A stretch of DNA of 7,975 nucleotides from an uncultured Veillonella sp. (GTDB taxonomy: Bacteria; Bacillota; Negativicutes; Veillonellales; Veillonellaceae), in the NCBI GenBank assembly GCA_900550455.1, contig URSE01000048.1, forward strand, positions 1-7,975. Reading direction: 5' to 3'. Positions 6,466 through 7,975 of the stretch are shown here, piece after piece. Both the position numbers and the translations under genes were made by a program. Position 1 is the first letter of the stretch; every line of letters starts with the position of its first letter. The notes under the pieces are model-generated. The model did not search any database and was not told where the DNA came from. It saw only the letters and a list, made by a program, of their open reading frames with translations.

Positions 6466-7368
6466 CTAACGTGGTACATGGTGGTAGAGGGCCTCTACAT
6501 AGGCCGATGCATAGCGGCTAAGCTTCTTCTGCTTAGCCGTAATGATGCCCACTCGCATTTGCCCTGGTACATCCAAAGGCCGAGCCACTACATTAGGGTC
6601 ATTGATCTTAGCATCAATCACACCAGTAGATACGGTGAAGCCATGAAGACCATGGAGGAGGTTAAAGAGGGTCGCCCGGTCCCTCACCATGATTTGCTTA
6701 TCAAATTCCAAGGTTGGCACAAACTCCTCTGCATAGGAGGCGGAGTTATGGCTGCCTTGTTCAAAAACAAGATAGGGATGAGGGTAAAGGTCTTCCATAC
6801 TAATGATCTCCTTATGGGACAAAGGATCCTTATCGGACAAGAAGACATGAGGATGAGCCACGAATAGTTCTTCAAATTGTAGGTCATTTTTCTTGAGCAT
6901 TTTGCTCAAAACCTGCTCATTTCTTTGACTCAAATAAAGGACTCCTACTTCAGAGCGACCAACGGATACATCGTCAATAATTTCGTAAGTCGTAGTCTCC
7001 CGAAGGGTAAAGTTATACTCGTCTGCATCATACTTGCGAATAACATCAACAAAGGCATTAACCGCAAAGGAATAATGTTGGCAGGATACGGACAAGTGAG
7101 GCCGTCGGTGTTTCTCTCCTTGGAAGTGCTCTGCCATCACATCGGCCTGTTCCAAAATCTGCCGAGCATAGGAGAGCAATTCCTCCCCTTCCCGAGTCAA
7201 TTCAACCCCCTTATTAGACCTAGTAAAGGCAGTAATACCCATTTCATTCTCTAGGTTGCGAATGGCGTTAGTCAAAGAAGGTTGTGCAATAAAGAGCTTT
7301 TCCGCCGCTTCGGTCATATTCCCAGTCTCCGCCACGGCTACGATATATTTCAATTGCTGTAAGGTCAT
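6466..7368 (-). CDS. LysR-family transcriptional regulator
   Basis: This is a cytoplasmic DNA-binding regulator of normal LysR length (300 aa). The N-terminal winged helix-turn-helix occupies about residues 1-60, with the recognition region in MTEAAEKLFIAQPSLTNAIR (18-37). A linker helix follows (about 62-84), and the co-inducer domain starts near LSVSC (91-95). The effector half, with SEVGVLYLSQRN, recalls the streptococcal MetR/CmbR-like methionine and cysteine regulators, but I cannot assign a subfamily or ligand. The ATG at 7368 has AAAGGGGAT (7372-7380) in front. It is not divergent from any gene here and is followed on the same strand by accC. Targets are unknown; a LysR-type box in its own promoter and a related sequence at livK suggest autoregulation and perhaps the liv operon. 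Confidence 0.92.
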   Translation of the reverse strand: MTLQQLKYIVAVAETGNMTEAAEKLFIAQPSLTNAIRNLENEMGITAFTRSNKGVELTREGEELLSYARQILEQADVMAEHFQGEKHRRPHLSVSCQHYSFAVNAFVDVIRKYDADEYNFTLRETTTYEIIDDVSVGRSEVGVLYLSQRNEQVLSKMLKKNDLQFEELFVAHPHVFLSDKDPLSHKEIISMEDLYPHPYLVFEQGSHNSASYAEEFVPTLEFDKQIMVRDRATLFNLLHGLHGFTVSTGVIDAKINDPNVVARPLDVPGQMRVGIITAKQKKLSRYASAYVEALYHHVPR

Positions 7369-7406
7369 AAAATCCCCTTTATAATAACATTACTTTCACA
7401 ATCAAA

Positions 7407-7433
7407 TAGGCCTAGAGTACATAGGTCCCCTAG
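7407..7433. repeat. Clustered TAGG/CCTA inverted repeats in the lysR leader
   Basis: On the plus strand TAGGCCTAG (7407-7415) and TAGGTCCCCTAG (7422-7433) form two related inverted repeats whose starts are 15 bp apart. They fall in the predicted untranslated leader of lysR. They may be regulator half-sites or local RNA structure. Confidence 0.3.
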
Positions 7434-7456
7434 AACAATGATTTTCATAGATTTAA

Positions 7457-7486
7457 ATTATACCACGATAGCTTAAAACTATACAA
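7457..7486 (-). promoter_or_regulatory. Promoter of lysR with extended -10
   Basis: The minus strand has TGGTATAAT (7457-7465), a perfect -10 with the TG extension. A weak -35 candidate, TTGTAT, sits at 7481-7486 with an 18-bp spacer. The start point should be near 7450, giving a leader of about 80 nt. Confidence 0.65.
7468..7482. promoter_or_regulatory. LysR-type box inside the lysR promoter
   Basis: ATAG-N7-CTAT is a 15-bp dyad that fits the LysR-family T-N11-A pattern. It sits between the -35 and -10 elements of lysR, where binding would repress the gene. Negative autoregulation is usual in this family. Confidence 0.5.
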
Positions 7487-7490
7487 AACG

Positions 7491-7540
7491 AAAAGAAAAA
7501 GCTATCTATCATAGGTCTAGCGAGACCTACAAGAGATAGC
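7491..7540 (-). terminator. Rho-independent terminator after the DUF456 gene
   Basis: GCTATCT pairs with AGATAGC (7501-7507 with 7534-7540), and inside it TAGGTCT pairs with AGACCTA around a CGCT loop. The two helices are joined through weak pairs and one mismatch. The minus strand then reads TTTTTCTTTT. It begins 7 nt past the stop of the upstream gene and just before the lysR promoter. Confidence 0.92.
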
Positions 7541-7547
7541 TAGCGAT

Positions 7548-7975
7548 TTACAAAGAACCAATACAAGTAAGTACTAAATAAACAAATATATAGCAGAGGA
7601 TGCCCACTGCCAAGGATAATTTAATGGTCATGCCCAACAAAGACCCAATCATGGCTGATCGAGCTATATGCTGTGCCTCTTCTTTCCCCCTATTCTGAAG
7701 ACTTTCTACTAAATAGGTCAAGAAGAAAACTCCTACGGCAGCACCAATGAAGCCACCTATGAACGGTATCAGAGCCGTTCCCATGATACCACCTACAATA
7801 GCCCCTATAATCGATGCCCCATAGGCCCAAGAGGATGGCTTATAACGCCTAGCCCCTAGGAGGGGCAAGACAAACTCTATGATTTCTCCTAGTAGTAAGA
7901 TACCTACAAGAATAATACACTGCCCTAGGGATAAAATATCCCCCTTAGTAATCAGGCCCGTGAAAGCTATAGCTA
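7548..7975 (-). CDS. DUF456 family membrane protein, 5' end outside window
   Basis: The frame stays open to the right edge, giving 141 residues without a start; DUF456 proteins are about 160 aa, so only a short N-terminal piece is missing. The family hallmark GARRYKPSSWA is present, preceded by a hydrophobic segment ending in LLLGEIIEFVLPLLG. It is followed by a glycine-rich membrane segment (GAIVGGIMG and GGFIGAAVG, GxxxG-like packing), a short polar loop (QNRGKEEAQH) and two more hydrophobic stretches to the C-terminus. A TTG at 7868 opens a shorter 106-residue reading, but the family similarity clearly continues upstream of it, so that is not the start. The protein is predicted to lie in the cytoplasmic membrane. 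Its function is unknown. The terminator after it separates it from lysR. Confidence 0.85.
   Translation of the reverse strand, partial: AIAFTGLITKGDILSLGQCIILVGILLLGEIIEFVLPLLGARRYKPSSWAYGASIIGAIVGGIMGTALIPFIGGFIGAAVGVFFLTYLVESLQNRGKEEAQHIARSAMIGSLLGMTIKLSLAVGILCYIFVYLVLTCIGSL

Noticed and set aside
7866..7868. TTG at 7868 as the start of the DUF456 gene
   Set aside because: Family-like membrane sequence continues in frame upstream to the window edge with no stop.

Overview
All genes in this window lie on the minus strand, so transcription runs from high to low coordinates. The content is ordinary metabolic chromosome with compact operons and moderate GC (about 40-48% in three stretches counted by eye). 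The gene set, strong AGGAGG-type ribosome sites and protein style suggest a Firmicute, most plausibly a Negativicute such as a Veillonella or Dialister relative. That placement is an inference from general resemblance, not from a marker gene.

In transcription order the layout is: (1) the C-terminal part of a DUF456 family small membrane protein, which runs off the right end of the window and is closed by a strong terminator (7491-7540); (2) a LysR-type regulator (6466-7368) with its own promoter and a LysR-type box placed inside that promoter; (3) accC, the biotin carboxylase subunit of acetyl-CoA carboxylase (4942-6297), with a promoter whose -35 region is covered by a sequence resembling the FapR operator, followed by a strong terminator (4879-4919); (4) the five-gene operon livK-livH-livM-livG-livF (135-4705), a branched-chain amino acid ABC importer, with a good promoter (4769-4797) and a terminator (81-115).

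The liv operon is complete: a lipoprotein binding protein, two permeases and two ATPases. Four of its five genes (H, M, G, F) are packed with a 1-nt overlap or gaps of 11 and 1 nt, and two of the ribosome sites sit on or inside the end of the preceding gene, so coupled translation is likely. accC makes carboxybiotin for malonyl-CoA synthesis. Its partners accB and accA/accD are not in the window.

I see no mobile element, CRISPR array, RNA gene or obviously new system. The points most worth a second look are in the regulatory DNA: the FapR-like site at accC, a candidate LysR autoregulatory box whose core recurs just upstream of the livK -35 element, and two spaced palindromes at and below the livK transcription start. 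One protein oddity is a short, repeat-like segment in the AccC lid domain.
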